From: Kitasatospora sp. GP82
GTDB taxonomy: Bacteria > Actinomycetota > Actinomycetes > Streptomycetales > Streptomycetaceae
Assembly (NCBI RefSeq): GCF_029892105.1
Contig: NZ_JARZAJ010000035.1
Span: 1 to 64,000, forward strand
Direction: 5' to 3'
Length of the DNA stretch: 64,000 nt
Shown: positions 42,293 to 52,232 of the stretch, one piece after another
How the letters are laid out: every line of letters begins with the position of its first letter
Position numbering within the stretch: the stretch's first letter is position 1
The notes under the pieces: model-generated
Database searches by the model: none
What the model was told of the DNA's origin: nothing
The model's input: the letters and a program-made list of their open reading frames with translations, nothing else
Program-made: the position numbers and the translations under genes

Positions 42293-42321
42293 TTGCACGC
42301 CCTGCAACGCGCCGTTAGCCT
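42293..42321 (+). promoter_or_regulatory. Promoter with overlapping dyad for the IclR-family gene
   Basis: TTGCAC (42293-42298) and TAGCCT (42316-42321) are separated by 17 nt. The -35 lies inside the dyad TTGCA-CGCCC-TGCAA (42293-42307), consistent with autoregulation by the IclR protein encoded 36 nt further on. Confidence 0.6.
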
Positions 42322-42356
42322 CCTGCCCACTGCTGGGGCACGGAGGGGTGGACGGT

Positions 42357-43178
42357 ATGTCGCAGACAGTGGACCGGGCACTGACGATCCTTGCCTCGCT
42401 CGGGGAGGGGCCGACCTCGCTCGAACAGGCGGCGGCGCGGATCGGAGTCCACAAGTCGACGGCGCTGCGGCTGCTGCGCACGCTGGAGGAACACGGTTTC
42501 GTCCATCGCCAGGCCGACCACCGCTACCGGCTCGGCGGACGGCTGTTCTCGCTGGCACAGCAGGCGCTGGAGGACATCGACGTCCGCCAGGTCGCGGCGC
42601 CGTACCTGGCCTCGCTCAACGAGCGGTACGGGCACACCGTGCAGCTGGCGGTCCTTGAGGAGGGCGAGGTGCTCTACCTGGACGAGGTGGAGAGCCGCTA
42701 CCCCGAGCGCCCCGGTTCCTGGCCCGACCCGGCCGGGCGGATCGGGCGGCGGGTGCCCGCCGTGGCGACGGCGGTCGGCAAGGTCCTACTCGCGGATCTG
42801 CCGGAGGATCAGCTGACGGCCTTTCTGGCCGGGCAGAAGTTCCCTGCCCGCACCCGGCGCAGTATCCGCTCCGCCGAGGAGTTCCGCACCGAGCTGGCCT
42901 CGGTCCGGCGGCAGGGGTGGGCGGTGGACCGGGCCGAGTACCAGGAGACGGTCAACTGCCTGGCCGCCCCCGTCGTCGGCACCGACGGCACGGCGATCGC
43001 GGCCTGTTCGATCTCCGCGCCCGTGGCGCTGGCCCCGATCGGCGAGTTGAGCCGCTTGCTGCCCGAACTGCTCTGCACGGTCGAGGCGATCTCGCTGGCG
43101 TACGGGGGCTCGCCTACTCCTCGCTGGTGCGAGAACCGTTGCGGTGCCAAGCACGCGGTGCGCGCCAGCCGTACTTGA
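42357..43178 (+). CDS. IclR-family transcriptional regulator
   Basis: The 273-residue protein has an N-terminal winged helix (AAARIGVHKSTALRLLRTLEEHG, residues about 25-55) and an IclR effector domain (VGKVLLADLPEDQL, EYQETVNCLAAPVVG). The ATG at 42357 is preferred over a GTG at 42348 because GGAGGGG is correctly spaced from it. The C-terminal 25 residues, Arg/Cys-rich, lie in the 65-bp overlap with the convergent channel gene. Neighbouring targets are not obvious. Confidence 0.88.
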   Translation: MSQTVDRALTILASLGEGPTSLEQAAARIGVHKSTALRLLRTLEEHGFVHRQADHRYRLGGRLFSLAQQALEDIDVRQVAAPYLASLNERYGHTVQLAVLEEGEVLYLDEVESRYPERPGSWPDPAGRIGRRVPAVATAVGKVLLADLPEDQLTAFLAGQKFPARTRRSIRSAEEFRTELASVRRQGWAVDRAEYQETVNCLAAPVVGTDGTAIAACSISAPVALAPIGELSRLLPELLCTVEAISLAYGGSPTPRWCENRCGAKHAVRASRT

Positions 43179-43773
43179 GCGCGAGCATCCGCAGGACGAA
43201 GGCGGTCAGTGCGGCCGCCGAGGCGGTGCTGGTGGTCAGGTGGCCGACCGAGATCAGAATGGCGACCAGCGCGGCACCCACCAGCGCGGGCACGGCGTAG
43301 ATCTCGCGGTCCCAGCGCAGCAGCGAGGGCATCTCACTGGCCAGCACGTCGCGGATCACCCCGCCCCCGGCGGCGGTGAGCATGCCGAGGGCGACCGAGG
43401 CGACCGAGCCGAGCCCGTAGTCGTGGGCCTTGGCGGTACCGGTGACACAGAACAGGCCGAGGCCGAGCGCGTCCAGGGTCTGCACGGAGCGGTTGATCCG
43501 CTCCACCTCGGGATGCAGGAAGAACACCACGAGACCGGCGACCAGCGGGGTCACGAAGTAGCCGAGATTGGTGAATGCCACCACCGGCGTGGCGCCGATC
43601 ACCAGGTCACGCATCACCCCGCCGCCGAGCGCGGTGGCTTCGGCGAGCACACAGATGCCGAAGATGTCCATGTTCTTGCGGACGGCCAGCAGGCCGCCGG
43701 ACAGGGCGAAGACGAAGATGCCGACCAGGTCCAGGGTCTGCTGAACATCGGGCGGGAAAAGCTGCGAGGTCAC
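43114..43773 (-). CDS. TRIC-type (UPF0126/YicG) membrane protein
   Basis: A 219-residue protein with seven predicted TM helices arranged as two similar glycine-rich halves (LSGGLLAVRKNMDIFG, EATALGGGVMRDLVIG; GMLTAAGGGVIRDVL), the prokaryotic trimeric intracellular cation channel fold. Ion selectivity is not predictable. The GTG at 43773 is favoured because AGGTAAG precedes it; a TTG at 43779 is an alternative. It starts 2 nt after the stop of the upstream ATP-grasp gene. Confidence 0.87.
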   Translation of the reverse strand: MTSQLFPPDVQQTLDLVGIFVFALSGGLLAVRKNMDIFGICVLAEATALGGGVMRDLVIGATPVVAFTNLGYFVTPLVAGLVVFFLHPEVERINRSVQTLDALGLGLFCVTGTAKAHDYGLGSVASVALGMLTAAGGGVIRDVLASEMPSLLRWDREIYAVPALVGAALVAILISVGHLTTSTASAAALTAFVLRMLALKYGWRAPRAWHRNGSRTSEE

Positions 43774-43775
43774 CG

Positions 43776-45212
43776 TCAATTCTTACCTGCCGCCGACACC
43801 CCCGATGACACGGCTCCGCCCCGGCGCGGCGCCGGCCGGGCAGGGGCGAGGGTGTAGAGGGCGGGGAGGGCCTCGACCAGACGGCGGCCGTGCGGGGTGA
43901 GGACCTTGCCGTCGGGGGCGGTGAGGGCGCGGCGGCTGAGCAGGCGGGCGGTCGGGGAGCCGGGGAGCAGCCGGGTGCCGGGGCGGGGAATGTGAAGCAG
44001 GACACACTCGTCGGGGCCGCACTCCAGCAGGCCGTAGCCGTCGGCCCTGCGGTGCAGGCGGCCGCCGTCGAGCGCGTACACGCCGCCCCGGGGAGCGGAC
44101 AGCAGACGGGCGGGCGGACCAGTGTGCCGGATGGCCAGCTGGACGGCGTCCACCGGATCGAAGGCGGGTTTGGCGGCGGTGGGGTGGCCGCGCCGTTCCA
44201 GGAAGTGGCGCAGCAGGGTGGGCAGGCCACGCTCGGCCAGTTCGAGCTCACCGAGCAGCCAGGTGGAGCCCTGCACGCGGCAGTTGAGCTCCAGCACCAC
44301 CGTCGACTCGCCCCGGACGACGAAGTCCGCCCCGAACACGCCCCGGTGGCCGAGCTCCGCGAGCCCCCAGCCGATCCGTTCCATCGCCTGCTCGCAGCGG
44401 GCCAGCGCGCGGGGCGGCAGGGCGGCGGGTGCGCGGTAGTCGCAGCCCGAGTACCGGCCGAAGGCCGCGCCGGTCCCGGGTACGTCGGTGAGCTGGAGGG
44501 AGGGCCGCAGCACCGACGGCGTGCCGTCGGCTCCGACCAGGCCGTGGTAGTTGAGCGAGATGTCCCCCGCGTACTCGCTGACCAGCCACGGTCCGCCGGG
44601 CGGGATCCGGCGCAGGGCGTCCTCGTCGGTGACCAGGTAGGTGCCCCGGCCGCCCGAACCCGTCGGCTGCTGGACGACGAAGGTGCCGCCGAATCGGCGG
44701 CGCAGCTCGCGGTGGTCGAGGGCACCGACCAGGGCGTCGGCGGGGGTGGACAGGCCCAGGGCGCGGAACCACGTACGCATCGCGGTCTTGTCGGTGAGCA
44801 CCGGGGAGTCCGGCTCGGCGGGGACGGCGAGCAGGCTGACGCCCAGCCGGGCGAGGGCGGCGCGCCAGTCCTGCTGGAGAGCGAAGTAGCCGGCGAGGGC
44901 CAGTTCGCGGCCCTGCCAGCGGGTGCCGACCCGCTCGGGGAGCCTGCGCAGCAGTTCGCCGAGGTCCTCGCGGGCCCGCCGGTCATCCCTGAGCAGCGTG
45001 TCCGCCTCCAGCGAGTGCAGCTCGACGCCGAACCGGGAATCCCAGCCCTCGTCGGCGCTCTCGCTGCTCAGCAGGACGGAGAGGCAGCCGGCCCGCAACA
45101 GGGGCAGCAGCAGGTACGGACGGGCAGCGAAACCGAGACCCGGCAGGGCCCGTAACTGACGGCAGGCATCATCGAATGAGGTGATCACCCACGGATTATG
45201 CAGGCGCCACAA
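43776..45212 (-). CDS. ATP-grasp domain protein
   Basis: A 478-residue protein. Residues about 140-340 form an ATP-grasp fold: LTDKTAMRTWFRALGL, the P-loop-like VVQQPTGSGGRGTY, WLVSEYAGDISLNYHG and the metal-binding VLELNCRVQGSTWLLGEL. The substrate of the carboxylate-amine ligation is unknown. Start uncertain: TTG at 45212 gives MWRLHNPWVITSFDDA, and GTG at 45188 is an alternative; neither has a good ribosome site. It is likely cotranscribed with the TRIC-type gene. Confidence 0.75.
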   Translation of the reverse strand: MWRLHNPWVITSFDDACRQLRALPGLGFAARPYLLLPLLRAGCLSVLLSSESADEGWDSRFGVELHSLEADTLLRDDRRAREDLGELLRRLPERVGTRWQGRELALAGYFALQQDWRAALARLGVSLLAVPAEPDSPVLTDKTAMRTWFRALGLSTPADALVGALDHRELRRRFGGTFVVQQPTGSGGRGTYLVTDEDALRRIPPGGPWLVSEYAGDISLNYHGLVGADGTPSVLRPSLQLTDVPGTGAAFGRYSGCDYRAPAALPPRALARCEQAMERIGWGLAELGHRGVFGADFVVRGESTVVLELNCRVQGSTWLLGELELAERGLPTLLRHFLERRGHPTAAKPAFDPVDAVQLAIRHTGPPARLLSAPRGGVYALDGGRLHRRADGYGLLECGPDECVLLHIPRPGTRLLPGSPTARLLSRRALTAPDGKVLTPHGRRLVEALPALYTLAPARPAPRRGGAVSSGVSAAGKN

Positions 45213-45309
45213 GGGCGGCGACAGGAGTCAACTCGCCTTCTGCAAACGGATCATGACGGTGCACTACACTCCCCGCCCCACCCCGGACACCGGGCCGGCC
45301 GCATCACCC

Positions 45310-45412
45310 AGGGGCGCGGGGCTCCGCTTGATCAACTGCGTGTGCGACCAGCCCTCTACGAAGGTGCATGGCTTCTCGCGCGCGCCGTTGACCAAGCAGA
45401 GCCCCGCGCCCC
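45310..45412. repeat. Long GC-rich inverted repeat (family of 109-212)
   Basis: Arms starting AGGGGCGCGGGGCTCCGCTT and ending AAGCAGAGCCCCGCGCCCC pair over about 30 positions. Sequence and layout match the element at 109-212, including the TGATYAACTGCGTG segment. Confidence 0.7.
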
Positions 45413-45590
45413 AAAAGCTGCGCAATTGGCCGCCCCTCGAGAAGCCACGCTGTTTCCCGCACCCCAAGAGCGGCGCAGTTCCCCGTGCCCCTTAAAAACC
45501 GCACAGTTGGCCACGCCGCTTAGAAACCGCACAGTTGGCCGTGCCCCGAAAAGCCGCGCAGTTGGCCGCGCCCCCCCGGAAACGGTGCCT
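45408..45590. repeat. Diverged tandem repeat array, units of about 30-35 bp
   Basis: Five imperfect units contain a GCSCAGTTGGCC-type core (variants GCGCAATTGGCC, GCGCAGTTCCCC, GCACAGTTGGCC twice, GCGCAGTTGGCC) with spacer text CCCCNNAAA between them. The array directly follows the hairpin at 45310-45412 and ends just past the oppF-like stop. No coding potential is seen in 45213-45600. Confidence 0.65.
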
Positions 45591-45600
45591 GGCGGCCGCC

Positions 45601-46665
<1,065 letters not shown>

Positions 46666-46693
46666 GGGGTTTCTCCTGAGGGGTGGTGCGGAC

Positions 46694-47740
46694 TCACAGC
46701 CGGGGCGCGATCTCTTCGGTGAAGATCCGGTGCCGTTCGGCGCTCGGCAGGTGGCAGGCGGCGTGGTGCCTGGGTGCGGCCTCGGTCAGCACGGGCAGCT
46801 CGCTGCTGGACCTGCCACCGGTCAGCTGCGCGTACGGGCAGCGCGGGTGGAAGGCGCAGCCGGAGGGCACGTTGATCAGGCTCGGCGGGGTGCCCTTGAC
46901 GGGGACCAGCCGCTCCTGGAGCTCCCGGTCGAGCCGGGGCATCGAGCCGAGCAGGCCCCAGGTGTAGGGGTGTTCGGGGGCCTCGAAGAGGGTGGCGGCC
47001 GGCCCGCGCTCGACCGGCTTGCCGCCGTACATCACCAGGATGTCGTCGGCCAGCTCCGCGACCACGCCGAGGTCGTGGGTGATGATGATGACGGCGGAGC
47101 CGAACTCCTGCTGGAGGTCCCGGATCAGGTCCAGGATCTGCGCCTGGACGGTGACGTCCAGGGCGGTGGTCGGCTCGTCGGCGATCAGCAGCGAGGGGTC
47201 GTTGACCAGGGCCATGGCGATCATGGCGCGCTGGCGCATGCCGCCGGAGAACTGGTGCGGGTAGTCGTCCACCCGCCGGTCGGGCTGCGGGATGCCGACC
47301 CGGTCGAGCATCTCGATGGCGCGGGTGCGGGCCTCGCGCTTCTTCGCCTGCGGGTGGTGGACCCGGTAGGCCTCCACGATCTGCTGCCCGACCGTGTAGT
47401 ACGGGTGCATCGCGGTCAGCGGGTCCTGGAAGATCATCGCCATGGTGCGGCCGCGCAGTTGGCGCACCCGGTCCGGGTCGGCGCCGACCAGTTCCTCGCC
47501 GTCCAGCCAGATCTCGCCGGCGATCCTGGCCCGCTTGCTGCGGTGCAGGCCCATGATGCCGAGGGAGGTGACGGACTTGCCGGAGCCGGACTCGCCCACG
47601 ATGCCGAGGGTCTTGCCGCGCTCCAGGTCGAAGCTGACCCCGTCCACCGAGCGGACCAGGCCGTCGTCGGTGTCGAAGTGGATCCGCAGGTCTCGGACGG
47701 ACAGGAAGTGCTCGCCCGCAGGCTTCGCGAGGTCGGTCAT
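46694..47740 (-). CDS. Oligopeptide ABC transporter ATP-binding protein (OppD/DppD type)
   Basis: A 348-residue ATPase with GESGSGKSVTSLG, FSGGMRQRAMIAMAL, LLIADEPTTALDV and the Cys-containing C-terminal motif CAFHPRCPYAQ. It pairs with the OppF-type subunit to power import. The ATG overlaps the upstream permease stop by 4 nt. Confidence 0.93.
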   Translation of the reverse strand: MTDLAKPAGEHFLSVRDLRIHFDTDDGLVRSVDGVSFDLERGKTLGIVGESGSGKSVTSLGIMGLHRSKRARIAGEIWLDGEELVGADPDRVRQLRGRTMAMIFQDPLTAMHPYYTVGQQIVEAYRVHHPQAKKREARTRAIEMLDRVGIPQPDRRVDDYPHQFSGGMRQRAMIAMALVNDPSLLIADEPTTALDVTVQAQILDLIRDLQQEFGSAVIIITHDLGVVAELADDILVMYGGKPVERGPAATLFEAPEHPYTWGLLGSMPRLDRELQERLVPVKGTPPSLINVPSGCAFHPRCPYAQLTGGRSSSELPVLTEAAPRHHAACHLPSAERHRIFTEEIAPRL

Positions 47741-48747
47741 GACAGCCTCACACGGGGGTCGACGGCGGCGTACAGAAGGTCAACCAGGAGGTTGCAGATG
47801 ACGACGAAGAAGGCGGCGACCAGGGTGACGCCGAGGATCCTCGGCAGGTCGTTGTCGGAGATCGCGGAGACCGCGTAGAAGCCGACGCCCTGGAGCGAGA
47901 AGACCTGCTCGGTGATCAGGGCGCCGCCGAGCAGCAGGCCCAGGTCCATACCGAAGATGGTGACGATCGGGGTGAGCGCCGAGCGCAGTCCGTGCCGGAC
48001 GATGACCTTGCGCTCGACCAGGCCCTTGGCCCGGGCGGTGCGGATGTAGTCCTCGCTCATCGTCTCCAGCATCCCGGCGCGGGTGAGCCTGGCGTAGAGC
48101 GCGGAGTAGAGGAAGGCCAGCGAGATCCAGGGCAGGACCAGGTTGCGGGCCCACATCAGCGGGTCGTCGGTGAAGTTGACGTACTGCAGGTTGTCGAAGA
48201 TCGGCCACTGGTAGCTGAACAGGGTCAGCAGCAGGGCGCCGGTGAAGAAGATCGGCAGCGAGACACCGGCCAGCGCGATGCCCATGGAGAGCCGGTCGAA
48301 GATCGACTTGGGCTTGAGCGCGGAGACCACACCGGTGGCGACACCGGAGATCAGCCAGAGCACGGCCGCGCCGATGGCGAGCGAGAAGGTCACCGGGATC
48401 CGGGAGCTGATCTGCGGCCAGACCTCCATGTGGTTCTTGAAGGAGTAGCCGAAGCAGGGCACGTGACAGGTGGCCGCGTCCGGGCCGAACTTGTACTCGG
48501 CGCCCGAGACCAGCCCCTTCAGGAAGTGCCAGTACTGGACGTAGATCGGCTGGTCGAAGCCGAGGTTCTGCTTGATCGCGGCGACCGCTTCGGGGGAGGG
48601 GTTCTTCCCGATGTACTGGGCCGCGAGCTGGTCGGTGGTCTCCCCGGCCAGTCGTGGAAGCAGGTAGAAGATGCCGAAGGTGACGGCGCTGACGACCAGC
48701 AGCAGCACCAGAGCGGCGAACGTCCTGCGGATGATGTAGGCAAACAC
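47737..48747 (-). CDS. Oligopeptide ABC transporter permease (OppB/DppB type)
   Basis: A 336-residue permease with six TM helices. Between TM1 and TM2 lies an external loop containing CHVPCFGYSFKN. The EAA-type coupling motif region is DYIRTARAKGLVERKVIVRHGLR. Its stop overlaps the OppD-type start. It is third in the order permease C, binding protein, permease B, ATPases D and F. Confidence 0.93.
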   Translation of the reverse strand: MFAYIIRRTFAALVLLLVVSAVTFGIFYLLPRLAGETTDQLAAQYIGKNPSPEAVAAIKQNLGFDQPIYVQYWHFLKGLVSGAEYKFGPDAATCHVPCFGYSFKNHMEVWPQISSRIPVTFSLAIGAAVLWLISGVATGVVSALKPKSIFDRLSMGIALAGVSLPIFFTGALLLTLFSYQWPIFDNLQYVNFTDDPLMWARNLVLPWISLAFLYSALYARLTRAGMLETMSEDYIRTARAKGLVERKVIVRHGLRSALTPIVTIFGMDLGLLLGGALITEQVFSLQGVGFYAVSAISDNDLPRILGVTLVAAFFVVICNLLVDLLYAAVDPRVRLS

Positions 48748-48766
48748 AGTTGGACGGCTCCGGCGG

Positions 48767-48814
48767 CCCGCCGTCGCCCGTGGCCCATGAGTGTCACGGA
48801 CGGACGACGGCGGG
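48767..48814 (-). promoter_or_regulatory. Intercistronic hairpin after the binding-protein gene
   Basis: CCCGCCGTCG (48767-48776) and CGACGGCGGG (48805-48814) form a 10-bp stem. Such hairpins after solute-binding-protein genes often raise their mRNA stability over the downstream permease genes. Confidence 0.5.
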
Positions 48815-48857
48815 TGCCGCTGCCTTCACCTGCCTTCAGTGGTGTGGAGCCAGGCTC

Positions 48858-50621
48858 TTACTTGGTGGTGCCGATGTTCAGGTAGTCGTACTGACCGGAC
48901 CAGGCCGGGCTGGAGCCGACGTTGGTGGCGCTGTCCGGGCGGTACAGGAAGACCTTGAAGTAGGTCAGCGGGACGTAGACCGCGTCCTCCATGGTCTTCT
49001 TGTCGATCGCGGCGTAGTCCTTCTCACGGGCCGCCTGGTCGGTGTTGACCGCCGCGTCGTCGATCAGCTTGTTGATCTCCGGGTCGTTCAGCTGCGCCAG
49101 GTTGCTGTTGCCCGAGTCCTTGATCGCGCGGCCGTCGACGATCTGCTGCAGGAAGCCGTAGCCGGTCGGCCAGTCGGCGCCCCACTGCATCATGATCAGG
49201 CCGACGTTCTTGTCCTGGGTGAACTTCGGCACGCCCGCGTAGTCGGTGAAGTACTTGCCCTGCGGGTACTGCTGGATGTCGACGGTGATGCCGACCTTCT
49301 TCAGCGCCGCCTGGATCGAGGTGGCGGCGGCGACCTCCGGGCCGCGCTCGCTGCGGGCGATGATGGTGGTGGAGAAGCCGTCCGGCTTGCCACAGGCCTT
49401 CAGGGCGTCCTTGGCCTTGGCCTCGTCACCCTTGTTGCCGTCGGTGGCATAGAGGTCGAAGTCCTGGTGGCCCGGGATGTCCGGGGGCAGCACCGTGCTG
49501 GCGACCGCACCGCGGATCGGGCCGCCGAGCGCGGTCTGCACCGAGACCTTGTCGATCGCGTACTGGACGGCCTTGCGGCAGTCGACGTTGTCGAACGGTG
49601 CGACCTTGGTGTTGATCGCGGTGTAGACCAGTCGGCCGCCATAGGCGTTGTCGGTCTGCGACTTGAGCTTCTGGTTCTGCAGGACCTTCGCCTGGGTCTG
49701 CGGGTCGACACCGAGACCCGCCAGGTCGACCTGGGCGTTGCCCGCCATCAGGTCCTGGTCGACGGTGGCCTGGTCGATGTTCATCTTGACCACGATCTTG
49801 TCCGCGAGCTGCTTGCGGATCGGGTCGCTCTTCGGTTCCCAGTTGGTGTTGGGCACCAGCGTGAGCTGCTTGCCGTCCTCGTAGGACTCGAACTTGTACG
49901 TGCCGGAGGAGAGCACGTGCTTCACGTAGTCGGCGCCGGTGTCCTTGGCCTGCGGCACCGGGGCGGTCTGCGGCGCGCTCACCAGGTAGTCGAAGTCCGC
50001 GAAGGGGTGCTTCAGGTGGAAGACGACGGTGGTGTCGTCCGGCGTCTCGATGGAGTTCAGGCCACCGGTCTTGTCCTTGTACGGGCCCTGGTACGGGGTC
50101 GCGTTGTCGACCAGCAGGTCCTTGAAGTAGACCGGCCCGTTGGAGAGCACGTCGGGCGCGAAGTTGCTGCGCTCCACCGCGTACTTGACGTCCTTCGAGA
50201 TGATCGGCGAGCCGTCCTCGTACTTCAGGCCCGCGCGCAGCTTGTAGGTCCAGGTGAGACCGTCCGCGCTGGGCTTGCCGAGGGACTCCGCCAGGTCGGG
50301 CACCAGCTTGTTGCCCGCCGCACCGGCGGCCGGCTGGAAGGTGGTCAGCGGACGGCCGTACAGGCGCGAGAAGTTGTAGATGTACGCGTAGTACGTGTTG
50401 CCCGGGTCGAAGGAGTCCGGCGTACCGCGCATCTCGTAGGTGACCGTGCCCCCCTTCTTGTCCGAGACGTTCACCACGGACTTGGTGGCGGCGTCCGTAC
50501 CGCCCCCCGAGGACGAGGAGGACGAGGAACTGCTGCCGCTGGAACCGCTCGAGCAGCCTGTGACGACCAGGACCGCTGCGGCGGCCGCCGCGGTCAGTAC
50601 GGCGGTGCGAGACCTACGCAT
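48858..50621 (-). CDS. Oligopeptide-binding lipoprotein (SBP_bac_5)
   Basis: The 587-residue protein has a lipoprotein signal (RRSRTAVLTAAAAAAVLVV ending at lipobox VTGC) and a Ser/Gly-rich linker, then the extended class C solute-binding fold (GGTVTYEMRGTPDSFDPGN, PSADGLTWTYKLRAGLKYED). It captures peptides outside the membrane for the BCDF transporter. The ATG at 50621 (MRRSR) is preferred over a TTG at 50633. Confidence 0.93.
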   Translation of the reverse strand: MRRSRTAVLTAAAAAAVLVVTGCSSGSSGSSSSSSSSSGGGTDAATKSVVNVSDKKGGTVTYEMRGTPDSFDPGNTYYAYIYNFSRLYGRPLTTFQPAAGAAGNKLVPDLAESLGKPSADGLTWTYKLRAGLKYEDGSPIISKDVKYAVERSNFAPDVLSNGPVYFKDLLVDNATPYQGPYKDKTGGLNSIETPDDTTVVFHLKHPFADFDYLVSAPQTAPVPQAKDTGADYVKHVLSSGTYKFESYEDGKQLTLVPNTNWEPKSDPIRKQLADKIVVKMNIDQATVDQDLMAGNAQVDLAGLGVDPQTQAKVLQNQKLKSQTDNAYGGRLVYTAINTKVAPFDNVDCRKAVQYAIDKVSVQTALGGPIRGAVASTVLPPDIPGHQDFDLYATDGNKGDEAKAKDALKACGKPDGFSTTIIARSERGPEVAAATSIQAALKKVGITVDIQQYPQGKYFTDYAGVPKFTQDKNVGLIMMQWGADWPTGYGFLQQIVDGRAIKDSGNSNLAQLNDPEINKLIDDAAVNTDQAAREKDYAAIDKKTMEDAVYVPLTYFKVFLYRPDSATNVGSSPAWSGQYDYLNIGTTK

Positions 50622-50676
50622 GGGTGAGATCAACCCCTTGGTGAATCGGTGTCAGTTGAGGTGGTCTGACGCGAGG

Positions 50677-51666
50677 TCAGTTGCTCTTGGGATCGAGGGC
50701 GTCACGCAGACCGTCGCCCAGCAGGTTGAAGGCGAGGACGGTGATGAAGATCGCCAGACCGGGGACCACCAGGTACTGGGGGTCCACCTGGTAGTACTTG
50801 ATCGCGTCGTTGAGCATCCCGCCCCAGGAGGACTGGGGCGGCTGGATGCCGACGCCGAGGAAGCTCAGACCCGCCTCGAAGAGGATGTTGGTCGGGATCA
50901 GCAGGGTCGAGTAGACCAGGATCGGACCGACCAGGTTGGGGAGCAGCTCGCGGAAGAGGATGAACGGACCGCGGGCACCCAGGCTGCGGGCCGCGTCGAC
51001 GAACTCGCGTTCGCGCAGCGAGAGGGTCTGTCCGCGCACGATCCGGCCCATGTAGGGCCAGTTGAAGAAACCGATGACGAAGATCAGCACCGCGATGTGC
51101 AGCGGCAGGCCGTTCAGACCGAAGGCACCGCCCTGCAACGAGGCGGAGATCGCGATCGCGAAGAGCAGCAGCGGGAAGGCCAGGAAGGTGTCCATCACCC
51201 GGCTGATCACGGTGTCCACCCAGCCGCCGTAGTAGCCGGCGACGACACCGAGCACGGTGCCGATGGCATTGGAGAGCAGGGTGGCGCCGAAGGCCACCAG
51301 CAGCGAGACCCAGGAGCCCTCGATGATGCGGGAGAGCAGGTCACGGCCCTGCAGCGGGTCCACGCCGAGCGGGTGGTCGCCGCTCATTCCGCCCCAGTCG
51401 CCCATCGGGAGGCCGCCGAGGTTGGCGTCGAGCACATCCTGGTGGAGGGCGTTGGGGTCCAGGCCGAAGAGGGACTCGATCGGCTTCGCCAGCACGGCGA
51501 GCAGGACCAGCAGGATCACCACGACGCCGCCGGCCACGGCGGCCTTGTCGCGCTTGAAGCGGGTCCAGGCGATACGGCCGAGGGAGCGGCCCTCGATCTG
51601 CTTCACCGCCTGGGCGGCAGGCTCGGCGCCGGGTTCGGCGTCGATGGTCTCGTTCGTTGTGGTCAT
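50677..51666 (-). CDS. Oligopeptide ABC transporter permease (OppC/DppC type)
   Basis: A 329-residue permease with an OppC N-terminal segment (RIAWTRFKRDKAAVAGGVVV), six TM helices and the coupling region EFVDAARSLGARGPFILFRELLPN. The ATG at 51666 has GAGGGGA upstream. It is the first gene of the operon, an order different from the usual A-B-C-D-F. Confidence 0.93.
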   Translation of the reverse strand: MTTTNETIDAEPGAEPAAQAVKQIEGRSLGRIAWTRFKRDKAAVAGGVVVILLVLLAVLAKPIESLFGLDPNALHQDVLDANLGGLPMGDWGGMSGDHPLGVDPLQGRDLLSRIIEGSWVSLLVAFGATLLSNAIGTVLGVVAGYYGGWVDTVISRVMDTFLAFPLLLFAIAISASLQGGAFGLNGLPLHIAVLIFVIGFFNWPYMGRIVRGQTLSLREREFVDAARSLGARGPFILFRELLPNLVGPILVYSTLLIPTNILFEAGLSFLGVGIQPPQSSWGGMLNDAIKYYQVDPQYLVVPGLAIFITVLAFNLLGDGLRDALDPKSN

Positions 51667-52114
51667 GGTCAGTTGGGTCCCCTCGCCGACGGTGGCCGGC
51701 CCACGGTGCTCCGGCCGTGCACAAGGCCCCGGGCCCGGTCCGGGCCCGGACTGTGCAGGTCCGGTTGGCGCGACTGGTGCTAGGTAACGGTGCGTCGGTG
51801 CGTCGGTGTGGTGCTGCCGTGCAGATGGTGCGGCGGTACGTCGGTACGAAATCGTGTACTGCGGTGCAGAGTTCGATACGTCGGCGCACATGGGGTGAGC
51901 AGTGCCCGAGGTGGTGCGGATGAGCACATCCGCGCGGGAGGAACATCGCGCGGATCATGGGTGCGGCATGCGCATTCGCCCTTGTGGGGCTGGTGGCGCG
52001 AGCTGCACTGCGCAGACTCTCCGTCATTCGGACAGGCTTGCGCCAGCCCTGACAACCGAAGGATGCCCAACTGTGATCTGTCGGCATGCATGCGGGATCG
52101 TCACCGCATAACGC

Positions 52115-52143
52115 TCTTCACATGCCCGAAACATGCCTGTCAA
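52115..52143 (-). promoter_or_regulatory. Candidate promoter of the oligopeptide transporter operon
   Basis: On the minus strand TTGACA (52138-52143) and TGAAGA (52115-52120) are spaced by exactly 17 nt, in a locally AT-richer part of the 566-nt gap 51667-52232. The leader would be about 450 nt. That leader contains short GTGCGTCG/GGTACGTC-like repeats near 51790-51860 but no recognised riboswitch. Confidence 0.4.
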
Positions 52144-52199
52144 GATGCGTGCCGAAGGTTTTCCGAAATCGGCCGGGAAACAGTGGGACGTGGCCGAAC

Positions 52200-52212
52200 T
52201 GACACAATGTCA
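52200..52212. promoter_or_regulatory. Dyad TGACA-CAA-TGTCA
   Basis: A perfect 5-bp-arm dyad overlapping a second TTGACA on the minus strand, about 20 nt past the SseB-like stop. Operator-like, with no known owner. Confidence 0.35.
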
Positions 52213-52232
52213 AGTATTGGCGCGGAGAGGGC

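Noticed and set aside
51780..51860. Riboswitch in the oligopeptide operon leader
   Set aside because: Short GTGCGTCG-like repeats are present, but no known riboswitch consensus or strong fold is recognised.
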